DNA from: an uncultured Allofournierella sp.
Lineage (GTDB): Bacteria; Bacillota; Clostridia; Oscillospirales; Ruminococcaceae
Assembly (NCBI GenBank): GCA_944382705.1
Contig: CALWNE010000022.1
Coordinates: forward strand, 1-13,632
Direction: 5' to 3'
DNA: 13,632 nt
Shown one piece after another: positions 1-4,569 of this stretch. The position numbers and the translations under genes are program-made. Numbering within the stretch: the first letter of the stretch is position 1; each line of letters starts with the position of its first letter. The notes beneath the pieces are model-generated. The model was given only the letters and a program-made list of their open reading frames with translations. It ran no database searches and was not told the origin of the DNA.

Positions 1-165
1 CTGGAGGATTGCAGGGCAAAGGGGATGGATTTGGCGGCCTATGAAGCGGAGCAGGTTAGGCGAAGGGCGGGCCACAACCAAAGGGTGGACAGGCCCCAGC
101 ACAGCGGCAACGACATCCTGCAACGGGTGGTGCACCGTCCGCTGCGCTTGAAAAGGGAGGAGTGA
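1..165 (+). CDS. 3' end of an unrecognised phage gene (partial)
   Basis: The first frame is open from base 1 to a TGA at 163-165, giving the last 54 residues of a protein that begins outside the window. The tail is basic and rich in Arg, Gln and His (several RR/RRR clusters, ending LKREE), with no membrane segment or motif I can name. It sits just ahead of the RusA gene in the same direction, and its stop lies inside the ribosome-binding region of that gene, so the two are probably cotranscribed as part of an early DNA-metabolism operon. That it is coding is inferred from frame, position and the tight junction; the function is unknown. Confidence 0.55.
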   Translation: MEDCRAKGMDLAAYEAEQVRRRAGHNQRVDRPQHSGNDILQRVVHRPLRLKREE

Positions 166-167
166 GG

Positions 168-749
168 ATGTTCTATAATATGGAACATTATCCAGACCCA
201 ACGGCAGATACAGCAATCCATAATGCAGATGTAGAGATCCGGGCGGCAAAAGCCGCCCGGATGTTGGAGGAACGAATGCAGGAGATTCAATTCAAGATAC
301 CAGGACCGGCAAAAGCCAAGGAGCGCCCCAGAGCGAGGGTGATGTACAGCCACGGAAAGCCCATTGCCCAGATTTACACCCCCAAAAATACCCAAGGGTA
401 TGAGGCGAATATCAGGGCGTGCTTTGCCCGGCAGATTGGGGATGTGCGTCTGGCAGCCCCTATACGGGCCACCATCCTTGTGATACATAGCGTGCCCAAA
501 AGCTACCCCAAACGCCGCCGGGAGGATTGCCTGATGGGTGCTGTGCCGCATACCGGCAAGCCTGACCTGGACAACATTGCCAAGGTGGTATTGGATGCCC
601 TGAATGGTGTGGCCTACGATGATGATGCACAGGTTACAGAGCTGCTAATTCGCAAGCAGTACGGCCCCGAACCATGCGTATGGGTTCGCCTGCAAGGGGA
701 TGCCACCGTGGAGCAAACCAGGTTGGAAAAGGTAGGTGAAAAGGTATGA
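168..749 (+). CDS. rusA: RusA-family Holliday junction resolvase
   Basis: The 193-residue product contains the RusA core. The motif GKPDLDNIAK gives Asp133, Asp135 and Lys139, and an acidic triplet follows at 151-153 in the context YDDDAQV. These correspond to the catalytic Asp70/Asp72/Lys76/Asp91 arrangement of E. coli RusA. The family is a dimeric Mg-dependent endonuclease that cuts four-way junctions; in phages it resolves recombination or replication intermediates before packaging. Residues 1-40 are an extension ahead of the usual start (around IQFKIPGP). I chose ATG 168 because GGAGG at 156-160 lies 7 bases upstream; an in-frame GTG at 162 overlaps that site too closely. The stop overlaps the next start (ATGA), indicating translational coupling. 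Confidence 0.93.
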   Translation: MFYNMEHYPDPTADTAIHNADVEIRAAKAARMLEERMQEIQFKIPGPAKAKERPRARVMYSHGKPIAQIYTPKNTQGYEANIRACFARQIGDVRLAAPIRATILVIHSVPKSYPKRRREDCLMGAVPHTGKPDLDNIAKVVLDALNGVAYDDDAQVTELLIRKQYGPEPCVWVRLQGDATVEQTRLEKVGEKV

Positions 750-997
750 CAAAATTGCAGCGGATAGCCGCTATTAGACGGCTGGAGCAAATGGAGGACA
801 GTCTGCCTGAAGGGAGCTTTGACAGGCAGGTAATCCGGTGGGCAAAGGAAGATATGCTGGATTATGTCAGAGCGCAAAACAATACCACACCCACACCAGA
901 GCGAAGATGCCAGGTTTGCGGCAGAAGCCTTGACTTGAGCGTGGCGGTTTTGGGTGTTTGTAAAAAATGCGGGGAATTGCTGGAGGTGTCGAGATGA
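746..997 (+). CDS. Small zinc-ribbon protein, function unknown
   Basis: The 83-residue product starts in an ATGA overlap with the rusA stop and ends in another ATGA overlap with the next gene, so it is firmly within the operon. The N-terminal half (1-45) is helical and charged. The C-terminal third has two CxxC knuckles, Cys55/Cys58 (CQVCG) and Cys72/Cys75 (CKKCG), 13 residues apart, as in a treble-clef or zinc-ribbon fold. Small phage proteins of this kind may bind nucleic acid or host protein, but nothing here says which. Zinc binding is inferred from the cysteine pattern. Confidence 0.8.
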   Translation: MTKLQRIAAIRRLEQMEDSLPEGSFDRQVIRWAKEDMLDYVRAQNNTTPTPERRCQVCGRSLDLSVAVLGVCKKCGELLEVSR

Positions 998-1176
998 CAA
1001 AAACAGATTGGAACAAGGCCGTTCGGGCTATGCGAGATAAAGGCTGTGCAAAGCTGAAAAGCGGTTCACAGCTTTTGTACCGTGGCCAAGGGTGCTACAG
1101 CTTGGTTGGTGCTGACGGCAACACCGTTGTATGTACTTATAACCTTGAAGAAATCAAAGAAATTTGCGTTGATTAA
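994..1176 (+). CDS. Small hypothetical phage protein
   Basis: A 60-residue protein from ATG 994, which overlaps the previous stop (ATGA) and has GGAGG at 982-986, 7 bases upstream. An in-frame ATG at 967 has no such site and would overlap the previous gene by 31 bases, so I did not use it. The sequence reads as a short helix (residues 3-16) followed by beta-strand-like segments (LLYRGQGCYSLV, TVVCTYNL) and a final short helix. There is no signal or membrane segment. I do not recognise the family; tight coupling to a zinc-ribbon gene and rusA suggests an early accessory role. Confidence 0.7.
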   Translation: MTKTDWNKAVRAMRDKGCAKLKSGSQLLYRGQGCYSLVGADGNTVVCTYNLEEIKEICVD

Positions 1177-1274
1177 GATGATTGCACCGGAAACCGCATT
1201 AAGCCGTCCGGCGTTCGTGGCAAGCGGTTTTCTGAGCGTTAGTGTTTATGCAAAGGAGCGTGGGAGGAAAATTT
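1177..1274 (+). promoter_or_regulatory. Short intergenic gap with an inverted repeat
   Basis: These 98 bases hold no convincing gene. They contain the inverted repeat AAACCGC (1191-1197) / GCGGTTT (1224-1230), with a smaller GCCG-TC-CGGC hairpin element (1203-1212) in its loop. There is no T-tract, so it is not a simple terminator, and I see no clear sigma-A promoter. It could be an operator or RNA element controlling the regulator gene that follows; this is inference. Confidence 0.3.
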
Positions 1275-1718
1275 ATGGAGCCAATAACCAAAGAGCGGCT
1301 TGCCCGGTACATATCGCTCAAAAAGGAGAACGAGAACCGGCTGGAACGGCTTGCCCGGCTGCGCAGCAATGCGGAACTGCCGCCCCAGGCCGGGCCGGAT
1401 GGCAGCAAGGGTACCAGCTGCAACGCAGACCGGCTGGCTCTTGCGGTGGAGGCATATCTGGAATACCAGGCCAGGATGCAGCCTTTGCTTGAAGCCAACC
1501 GCCGGGAAATGACTGCCATTGAGGAGGCGGTGGCGGCCTTGCCTGACCCGCTGGAACGGGAGGTACTGCGCCTGCGGTACCTGGATGGATATGGGGTTCG
1601 CTTGAATCCCTGGAAAGATATTGCCGTAGTGCTCTATGGGGATGATGACGAGCGTTCGGTCCATGCCTGCATACGGCTTCAGGGGAAGGCAATCACAAAT
1701 TTAAGTAAATACCTGTAG
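1275..1718 (+). CDS. RinA/ArpU-like (sigma region 4-like) late transcription regulator
   Basis: The 147-residue protein has a charged, helical N-terminal half (1-85) and a C-terminal sigma-70 region-4-type helix-turn-helix. That half reads LPDPLEREVLRLRYLDGY at about 89-106, then WKDIAVVLYG and a recognition-helix-like ERSVHACIRLQGKAI (126-140). The same layout is known from the RinA, ArpU and DUF1492 families of Gram-positive phages, which switch on late packaging and structural genes. The ATG at 1275 is supported by GGGAGG at 1262-1267; an in-frame ATG at 1242 lacks a site. The position after the recombination genes and before the head genes fits a late activator. The exact family name is uncertain, the DNA-binding class much less so. 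Confidence 0.8.
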   Translation: MEPITKERLARYISLKKENENRLERLARLRSNAELPPQAGPDGSKGTSCNADRLALAVEAYLEYQARMQPLLEANRREMTAIEEAVAALPDPLEREVLRLRYLDGYGVRLNPWKDIAVVLYGDDDERSVHACIRLQGKAITNLSKYL

Positions 1719-1877
1719 GCAGAAAATGGCGTAGTAATGCACAGCCTTTGCATGGTATCCTGTAACAGTCGAAGAGCGCACAGGCGCTGCCAGACACGGC
1801 TCAGGGCATGGGCCGGACAACCCTCCTCTTGGCCGCCCTGGCAGACGGCGGCAGCAGTAGTCTGCCTGTTATACAAA
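1719..1877 (+). promoter_or_regulatory. Structured untranslated leader with competing stems
   Basis: No credible gene occupies this stretch, but it is dense in complementary pairs. AGCGC/GCGCT lies at 1775-1779/1784-1788 with a 4-base loop. CTGCCAG (1787-1793) is the perfect complement of CTGGCAG (1838-1844). GGCAGAC (1840-1846) is the perfect complement of GTCTGCC (1860-1866). The last two pairings share bases 1840-1844, so only one can form at a time, and a terminator follows directly. ATGCA/TGCAT (1737-1741/1749-1753) lies near the start. This resembles an RNA switch or attenuator; no ligand or protein is evident. It may also contain the site recognised by the regulator just upstream. Confidence 0.4.
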
Positions 1878-1907
1878 CCCTGGCCGTAACTGGCCGGGGT
1901 CTTTTTA
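1878..1907 (+). terminator. Rho-independent terminator before the methylase gene
   Basis: The stem CCCTGGCC (1878-1885) / GGCCGGGG (1892-1899), 8 pairs including one G-U, has a GTAACT loop and is followed by TCTTTTTA. It would end transcription of the regulator operon, unless readthrough or the competing upstream stems allow passage into the methylase. Confidence 0.75.
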
Positions 1908-1992
1908 TGCCCGTTTTGCCTGCATGAGGGCGAAGGGGTAACGGAATTTCGCCCGTTGTGGTTTTGGCCGCTCTGAAAGAAAGGAGCGACCG

Positions 1993-2715
1993 ATGGAGAA
2001 TTACAAAAACAAAATTTATAACATGGACTGCATTGCAGGCATGGCGATGCTGCCGGATGGCTGTGTGGATATGGCATTGACCGATCTGCCGTATGGCACA
2101 ACAGATGGGCATTGGGATACACTCATCCCATTCGATGCTCTTTGGCAGCAGCTGAACCGGGTGGTTAAACCAAACGGTGCCATTGTTATGACGGTGGCCC
2201 AGCCCTTTACCACCAAGCTGATTAATAGTAACCCAAAGGCGTTTCGGTACTGCTGGTACTGGTTTAAAAACCAGGTAACCGGGTTTCCGTTTGCCAAGGT
2301 GCAGCCGCTCAGATGTGTGGAGGAGGTGGTGGTGTTCTACCGCAAAAAGCCAACCTACAATCCCCAGGGGCTTGTAGCACTGGAAAAACCACGAAGAGTG
2401 CCCGGCAAAAAGCTGAACGATGCCCATATATACCGCACTGGAGGGCTGGAAAAAGAAAGTGTACAGCGTTTTACCAATTACCCCCGACAGGTACTGACAA
2501 TCCCATGCCAGAGGGATGGGCTGCACCCTACCCAAAAGCCGGTGGCACTGTTTGAGTATCTGGTGCGTACTTATACAGAACCGGGCCAGCTTGTACTGGA
2601 CTGCTGCATGGGTAGCGGTACAAAGGCAGTGGCCTGTCAAAATGCCGGGCGGCAGTATGTAGGGTTTGAAATCAACGAGGAGTTTTACAAAACGGCAATC
2701 GCCCGATTAACATAA
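1993..2715 (+). CDS. Site-specific DNA methyltransferase (N4/N6, beta class), orphan
   Basis: The 240-residue protein transfers a methyl group from S-adenosylmethionine to the exocyclic amine of adenine or cytosine. The catalytic motif IV appears as DLPYG at residues 31-35 (a D-P-P-Y variant). The AdoMet-binding motif I appears near the C-terminus as DCCMGSGT (203-210), followed by AGRQYVGFEINEEFY. Catalytic motif first and AdoMet motif last is the beta-class order of PF01555 (N6_N4_Mtase). HPTQKPVALFEYLVR lies just before motif I, as usual in the family. AAGGAG at 1981-1986 supports ATG 1993. No restriction enzyme is nearby, so it probably protects phage DNA from host restriction or modulates expression. 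Its target sequence cannot be read from the protein. Confidence 0.92.
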   Translation: MENYKNKIYNMDCIAGMAMLPDGCVDMALTDLPYGTTDGHWDTLIPFDALWQQLNRVVKPNGAIVMTVAQPFTTKLINSNPKAFRYCWYWFKNQVTGFPFAKVQPLRCVEEVVVFYRKKPTYNPQGLVALEKPRRVPGKKLNDAHIYRTGGLEKESVQRFTNYPRQVLTIPCQRDGLHPTQKPVALFEYLVRTYTEPGQLVLDCCMGSGTKAVACQNAGRQYVGFEINEEFYKTAIARLT

Positions 2716-2731
2716 TTGACAGAGGTGCCCC

Positions 2732-3163
2732 ATGAACAACCAGCAGAAAAAAGAATATCTATCCCAGTACCGGGTGCTGGTGGGGCAGGTGGAAGACATC
2801 CGCTGCCAGCTGCTGGAACTGCGGGAGCTGGCTGTCCGCACAAGCCCCCTGCTTACAACCGAGTGCACCGGCGGAGGGCCAAACATCCACCGGCTGGAGC
2901 GGGCGGTGGAACAGCTGGAGGATGCCCGGGAACGCCTGGCCCAAAAGCTGGAGCAGGCCATGGCCTGGCGCAAAGACATTGAGCAGCTGCTGGACAGCGT
3001 GGAGGATGAACGCCACCGGCGGCTGCTGGTGCACCGGTATCTGCTGGGGCAGACCTGGCAGCAGGCCGCCGAGAGCCTTTGCATGGACGAACGCTGGCTG
3101 CGCCGCTTGCATGAAAAAGCCCTGGCACAGCTGGAGATTCCCCAGCAGCTGCTTGCAATGTGA
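2732..3163 (+). CDS. Second sigma region 4-like phage regulator (RinA/ArpU/DUF1492 type)
   Basis: The 143-residue product has a long helical, probably coiled N-terminal region (residues 1-85, Gln/Glu/Leu-rich with heptad-like spacing). The C-terminal HTH reads VEDERHRRLLVHRYLLGQTWQQAAESLCMDERWLRRLHEKALAQL at about 90-134, given here as its full span. The architecture matches the regulator at 1275-1718 but the sequences differ widely, so this is not a recent duplication. AGAGGTG at 2721-2727 precedes ATG 2732. It ends at a terminator and is the last rightward gene before the reversed island. A role in late-gene activation is likely from family and position, not demonstrated. Confidence 0.78.
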   Translation: MNNQQKKEYLSQYRVLVGQVEDIRCQLLELRELAVRTSPLLTTECTGGGPNIHRLERAVEQLEDARERLAQKLEQAMAWRKDIEQLLDSVEDERHRRLLVHRYLLGQTWQQAAESLCMDERWLRRLHEKALAQLEIPQQLLAM

Positions 3164-3183
3164 ATGACTGGTTTGGCAAAAAA

Positions 3184-3217
3184 GAAAAAAGCCGAGGATT
3201 ACTCCCCGGCTTTTTTT
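3184..3217. terminator. Bidirectional terminator between converging genes
   Basis: The stem GCCGAGG (3191-3197) / CCCCGGC (3204-3210) has one A-C mismatch and is flanked by an A-run (3185-3190) and a T-run (3211-3217), so it works on either strand. It closes both the rightward regulator gene and the leftward repressor gene, whose stop codon (3199-3201) sits in the loop. Confidence 0.85.
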
Positions 3218-3381
3218 AGATAGGATTGAATGGCCTGCCGAAAAAACTCTGCTTTAGAGATACCGTCAGTTTTTAACTGAGCTTCCCATTCAGCAACAAG
3301 TTCTTTGGGTAGGCGCACAGCAACCTGCGAATAAGTTTTATCCAGATAGCGTTGCTTTGCAGCGGTGGAAGTTTTACTCAT
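3199..3381 (-). CDS. Ribbon-helix-helix (Arc/CopG-type) transcriptional repressor
   Basis: The 60-residue protein has a lysine-rich arm (1-16), a beta-strand YSQVAVRLP (17-25) and two helices, KELVAEWEAQLKTDG (26-40) and SKAEFFRQAIQSYLKK (42-57), with the G-I-S-K-A-E-F turn typical of the fold. RHH proteins dimerise through the strand and insert it in the DNA major groove at palindromic operators. It is the last gene of a leftward group, and its ATG lies within the end of the 52-residue membrane gene (8-base overlap), suggesting coupled translation. The perfect palindrome in the island promoter (3750-3767) is an obvious candidate target, which is inference. AAAGGA lies 11 bases before the start. 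Confidence 0.85.
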   Translation of the reverse strand: MSKTSTAAKQRYLDKTYSQVAVRLPKELVAEWEAQLKTDGISKAEFFRQAIQSYLKKAGE

Positions 3382-3532
3382 GGGAATTGGAATCCTTTCG
3401 GTTGTTTAAATACAGGCACAGGGCCAGCAATGCGATTTTGATTCCATCTAAAACGGATGGGCTGGAAAAATCGCCGTCCAGAATGTTCAGAACAATCAGG
3501 GCCAGCAAAAGACAGTTGATTTTTACCTTCAT
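3374..3532 (-). CDS. Small two-segment membrane protein (52 aa)
   Basis: Read leftward from ATG at 3532, this frame encodes 52 residues. There is a short basic start (MKVKIN), a hydrophobic segment CLLLALIVLNIL at about 7-18, a polar acidic loop (LDGDFSSPSVLDG), a second hydrophobic segment IKIALLALCLYL at about 31-42, and a polar tail (NNRKDSNSHE). The stop overlaps the repressor start by 8 bases. The clean two-helix hairpin and the overlap argue for a real gene. Against it, there is no good Shine-Dalgarno before ATG 3532, so translation may depend on coupling or be weak. I do not recognise a family; holin-like, exclusion or toxin-like roles are all possible. Confidence 0.6.
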   Translation of the reverse strand: MKVKINCLLLALIVLNILDGDFSSPSVLDGIKIALLALCLYLNNRKDSNSHE

Positions 3533-3556
3533 TTTTGATACAGAATGTGGTATAAT
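3528..3556 (+). promoter_or_regulatory. Rightward extended -10 promoter inside the reversed island
   Basis: TGTGGTATAAT at 3546-3556 is a perfect match to the Gram-positive extended -10 (TRTGNTATAAT). The -35 region at 17-base spacing is weak (TTCATT, 3528-3533), as is usual with extended -10 promoters. The expected start is about 3563. It faces the leftward promoter at 3743-3771, so it would make an RNA antisense to the 38-residue peptide gene. It could alternatively feed the terminase operon, but a terminator at 3792-3819 stands between. Confidence 0.7.
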
Positions 3557-3571
3557 AAAGCTCCCTAAGGG

Positions 3572-3591
3572 GGGAGGGCTTTCGCCCTCCC
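3572..3591 (-). repeat. Perfect 8-bp hairpin at the 3' end of the peptide mRNA
   Basis: The arms GGGAGGGC (3572-3579) and GCCCTCCC (3584-3591) are perfectly complementary. On the leftward strand the loop is GAAA closed by C-G, a GNRA tetraloop, which points to the leftward RNA as the functional form. It lies 10 bases beyond the peptide stop codon. There is no strong T-run after it on the leftward strand (CCCCTTAGGGAGCTTTATTA follows), so it may be an mRNA-stabilising or partial terminator structure. Confidence 0.65.
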
Positions 3592-3592
3592 G

Positions 3593-3679
3593 GGACTTGC
3601 TTATTTCTTCTTCTTTTTCTTTTTGGTTTTTATGAGCTGTCGGGCTGTCAAAACCAGAACGAGGATTTCAAGCAAGTCC
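3593..3679 (-). repeat. Long-range inverted repeat in the peptide mRNA
   Basis: GGACTTGCTT at 3593-3602 and AAGCAAGTCC at 3670-3679 are perfect 10-bp complements separated by 67 bases. In the leftward mRNA the copy inside codons 13-16 can pair with the copy directly after the stop codon. Such 5'-3' closure is known to reduce translation of full-length type I toxin mRNAs until processing. Confidence 0.6.
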
Positions 3680-3717
3680 TTTATTATTTCCAAGACGGAA
3701 ATTGTTTTTTCCAACAT
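3601..3717 (-). CDS. 38-residue single-membrane-segment peptide, type I toxin-like
   Basis: Read leftward from ATG 3717 to TAA 3601, this frame encodes 38 residues. There is an amphipathic start (MLEKTISVLEIIKDLLE), a hydrophobic core ILVLVLTARQLI at about 18-29, and a tail of Thr plus seven lysines. Short hydrophobic peptides with basic tails are the hallmark of type I toxins (TxpA, BsrG, Fst and the Hol-Tox group), which damage the membrane. A near-perfect site, GAAAGGAGGT (3734-3725), lies 7 bases before the ATG, and a consensus promoter lies just upstream, giving a leader of about 20 bases. Bases 3670-3679 inside the gene pair with 3593-3602 after the stop, folding the mRNA end to end. 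The family name is not recognised; toxicity is inferred. Confidence 0.72.
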   Translation of the reverse strand: MLEKTISVLEIIKDLLEILVLVLTARQLIKTKKKKKKK

Positions 3718-3742
3718 TCTGTGAACCTCCTTTCATACTGTT

Positions 3743-3771
3743 ATTATAGCATACTGCTAGCAGTATGTAAA
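3743..3771 (-). promoter_or_regulatory. Leftward promoter of the reversed island
   Basis: On the leftward strand TTTACA (3771-3766) and TATAAT (3748-3743) are exactly 17 bases apart, with TATGC directly before the -10 (perfect TRTGN extension). The predicted start is about 3736, some 19 bases before the peptide ATG. This is the strongest sigma-A-type promoter in the window. Confidence 0.85.
3750..3767. promoter_or_regulatory. 18-bp perfect palindromic operator plus a third half-site
   Basis: CATACTGCTAGCAGTATG is a perfect palindrome filling the spacer between the -35 and -10 of the leftward promoter. A third copy of the half-site CATACTG is at 3734-3740, 16 bases from the equivalent position at 3750-3756, overlapping the transcription start and the start of the ribosome site. 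A repressor bound here would block polymerase. The RHH protein encoded at the other end of the island is the natural candidate, by inference. Confidence 0.78.
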
Positions 3772-3791
3772 GGGGTTTTTAAACTATTTTT

Positions 3792-3819
3792 GCTCATGCC
3801 TTTTGGTATGGGCTTTTTT
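3792..3819 (+). terminator. Rightward terminator before the terminase operon
   Basis: The stem GCTCATGCC (3792-3800) / GGTATGGGC (3805-3813) has 9 pairs including two G-U, a TTTT loop and a run of six T. It would stop the antisense RNA and any readthrough from the left. It also rules out the far-upstream TTG at 3803 as a start for the small terminase. Confidence 0.8.
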
Positions 3820-3901
3820 ATTGCAAAATTTGTGGCAGCCGGCACAGGAGACGCTGGCGGGTGGGATTAGGGGACAAAAAACAAACAGAGAGGTGGTGGC
3901 A

Positions 3902-4393
3902 TTGGCGGATGCACTGAAACCAAAACACAAGGCTTTTGCGGAGGCTTACCTGAGCAACGGCGGCAACGCATACCGGGCGGCTTTAACCGCCGGGTACAGC
4001 GAGACCTTCGCCCGGGCAAAAAGCTACCAGCTGCTGAACCGTGAGGAGATACAGGACTACATTGCCCAGCGGCGCAAGCAGATGGCCCGGCGGGCGGTGA
4101 GCCCGGAGCGGGTGCTGCTGGAACTGGCGGCCGTCGGGTTTGCCAATGCCACAGAGGTTGCGAAGGTTGAGGGCGGCGAACTTGTCCTTGCGGATACCGA
4201 AGATGTGCCTGCCGATACCCGAAAAGCCATTGTGGCCATGAAACAGGGGCAGGGCGGCATCGAAATCAGGATGGCGGACAAGCTGAAAGCCCTGGAACTC
4301 ATGGGCAAAAACCTGGGAATGTTCCGGGAAAAGGTGGACATCCAGACCCCGGACACCGGCAAGCTGGAGAGCATTTTGCAGCAGTTGAAATAA
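3902..4393 (+). CDS. Terminase small subunit
   Basis: The small terminase recognises the phage packaging site and loads the large subunit. The product (about 163 residues) opens with LKPKHKAFAEAYLSNGGNAYRAALTAGYS, the N-terminal helix-turn-helix of the Terminase_2/XtmA family (PF03592). SPERVLLELAAVGFANATEV and a C-terminal helix ADKLKALELMGKNLGMF, also typical, follow. The start is uncertain: TTG 3902 has GAGGTG (3890-3895) 6 bases upstream; GTG 3896 or 3893 are alternatives. The open frame extends up to 3803, but that part overlaps a terminator. It is directly followed by a small gene and the large subunit. I see no clear sigma-A promoter between 3820 and 3902, so late expression may need the upstream regulators. 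Confidence 0.9.
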   Translation: MADALKPKHKAFAEAYLSNGGNAYRAALTAGYSETFARAKSYQLLNREEIQDYIAQRRKQMARRAVSPERVLLELAAVGFANATEVAKVEGGELVLADTEDVPADTRKAIVAMKQGQGGIEIRMADKLKALELMGKNLGMFREKVDIQTPDTGKLESILQQLK

Positions 4394-4403
4394 GGAGGAC
4401 AGA

Positions 4404-4568
4404 GTGAAATTCCCGATTGATGTAGAGTTTTATAAACAAAAAGCAAAAGAAAATTGCGGCTTTACGGATGAAGAGGCAACCTTGATGAGCGACTACCTCA
4501 AAGACCTGAACGAAGCCTTTCAGCGCGGAGTTCAGCACGGCTTGAAGCAGTGTAAGGACGCTTCCTAA
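4404..4568 (+). CDS. Small hypothetical protein between terminase subunits (54 aa)
   Basis: A 54-residue frame from GTG 4404 has an excellent GGAGG (4394-4398) 5 bases upstream. It runs MKFPIDVEFYKQKAKENCGF, then an acidic stretch TDEEATLMSDYLKDLNEAF and a tail QRGVQHGLKQCKDAS. It looks like two or three soluble helices, with an N-terminal motif (FYKQKAKE..GFTDEEA) reminiscent of a small adaptor. It stops one base before the large terminase ATG, so it is in the packaging operon. Function is unknown; a role with the terminase is only suggested by position. Confidence 0.72.
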   Translation: MKFPIDVEFYKQKAKENCGFTDEEATLMSDYLKDLNEAFQRGVQHGLKQCKDAS

Positions 4569-4569
4569 G

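Larger units (their letters stand above)
3563..3819 (+). ncRNA. Predicted antisense RNA opposite the small peptide gene
   Basis: A transcript from the promoter at 3528-3556 would begin near 3563, pass the GGGAGGGC/GCCCTCCC hairpin, cover the entire complement of the leftward peptide gene (3601-3717), its Shine-Dalgarno and its promoter, and stop at the hairpin/T-run at 3792-3819. That gives an RNA of about 255 bases with no good reading frame, fully complementary to the peptide mRNA. This is the layout of cis-encoded RNA antitoxins such as RatA (for txpA) and SR4 (for bsrG) in Bacillus. Its existence is inferred from promoter and terminator only; an earlier stop in the T-rich stretch 3601-3630 is possible. 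Confidence 0.5.

Noticed and set aside
1082..1492. 136-residue rightward open frame
   Set aside because: It overlaps both the 60-residue gene and the late regulator in another frame, lacks a ribosome site and has no coherent protein character.
1737..1889. 50-residue rightward frame in the leader before the methylase
   Set aside because: No ribosome site, Arg/Cys/Trp-rich content, and it coincides with strong RNA stems; better explained as non-coding.
1801..2640. 279-residue reverse-strand open frame
   Set aside because: It lies opposite the methylase, whose catalytic motifs are intact, and crosses the structured leader and terminator. Cys/His-rich shadow composition.
3357..3635. 92-residue rightward frame across the reversed island
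   Set aside because: No ribosome site, crosses a promoter and hairpin, and is the shadow of the leftward membrane-protein gene.
3563..3819. The rightward promoter as the main late promoter of the terminase operon
   Set aside because: A good terminator (3792-3819) stands between it and the terminase gene. Not excluded if antitermination acts, so antisense RNA is preferred but not proven.
3803..3901. N-terminal extension of the small terminase starting at TTG 3803
   Set aside because: The start lies in the loop of a rho-independent terminator and has no ribosome site; homology-type sequence begins after about 3902.
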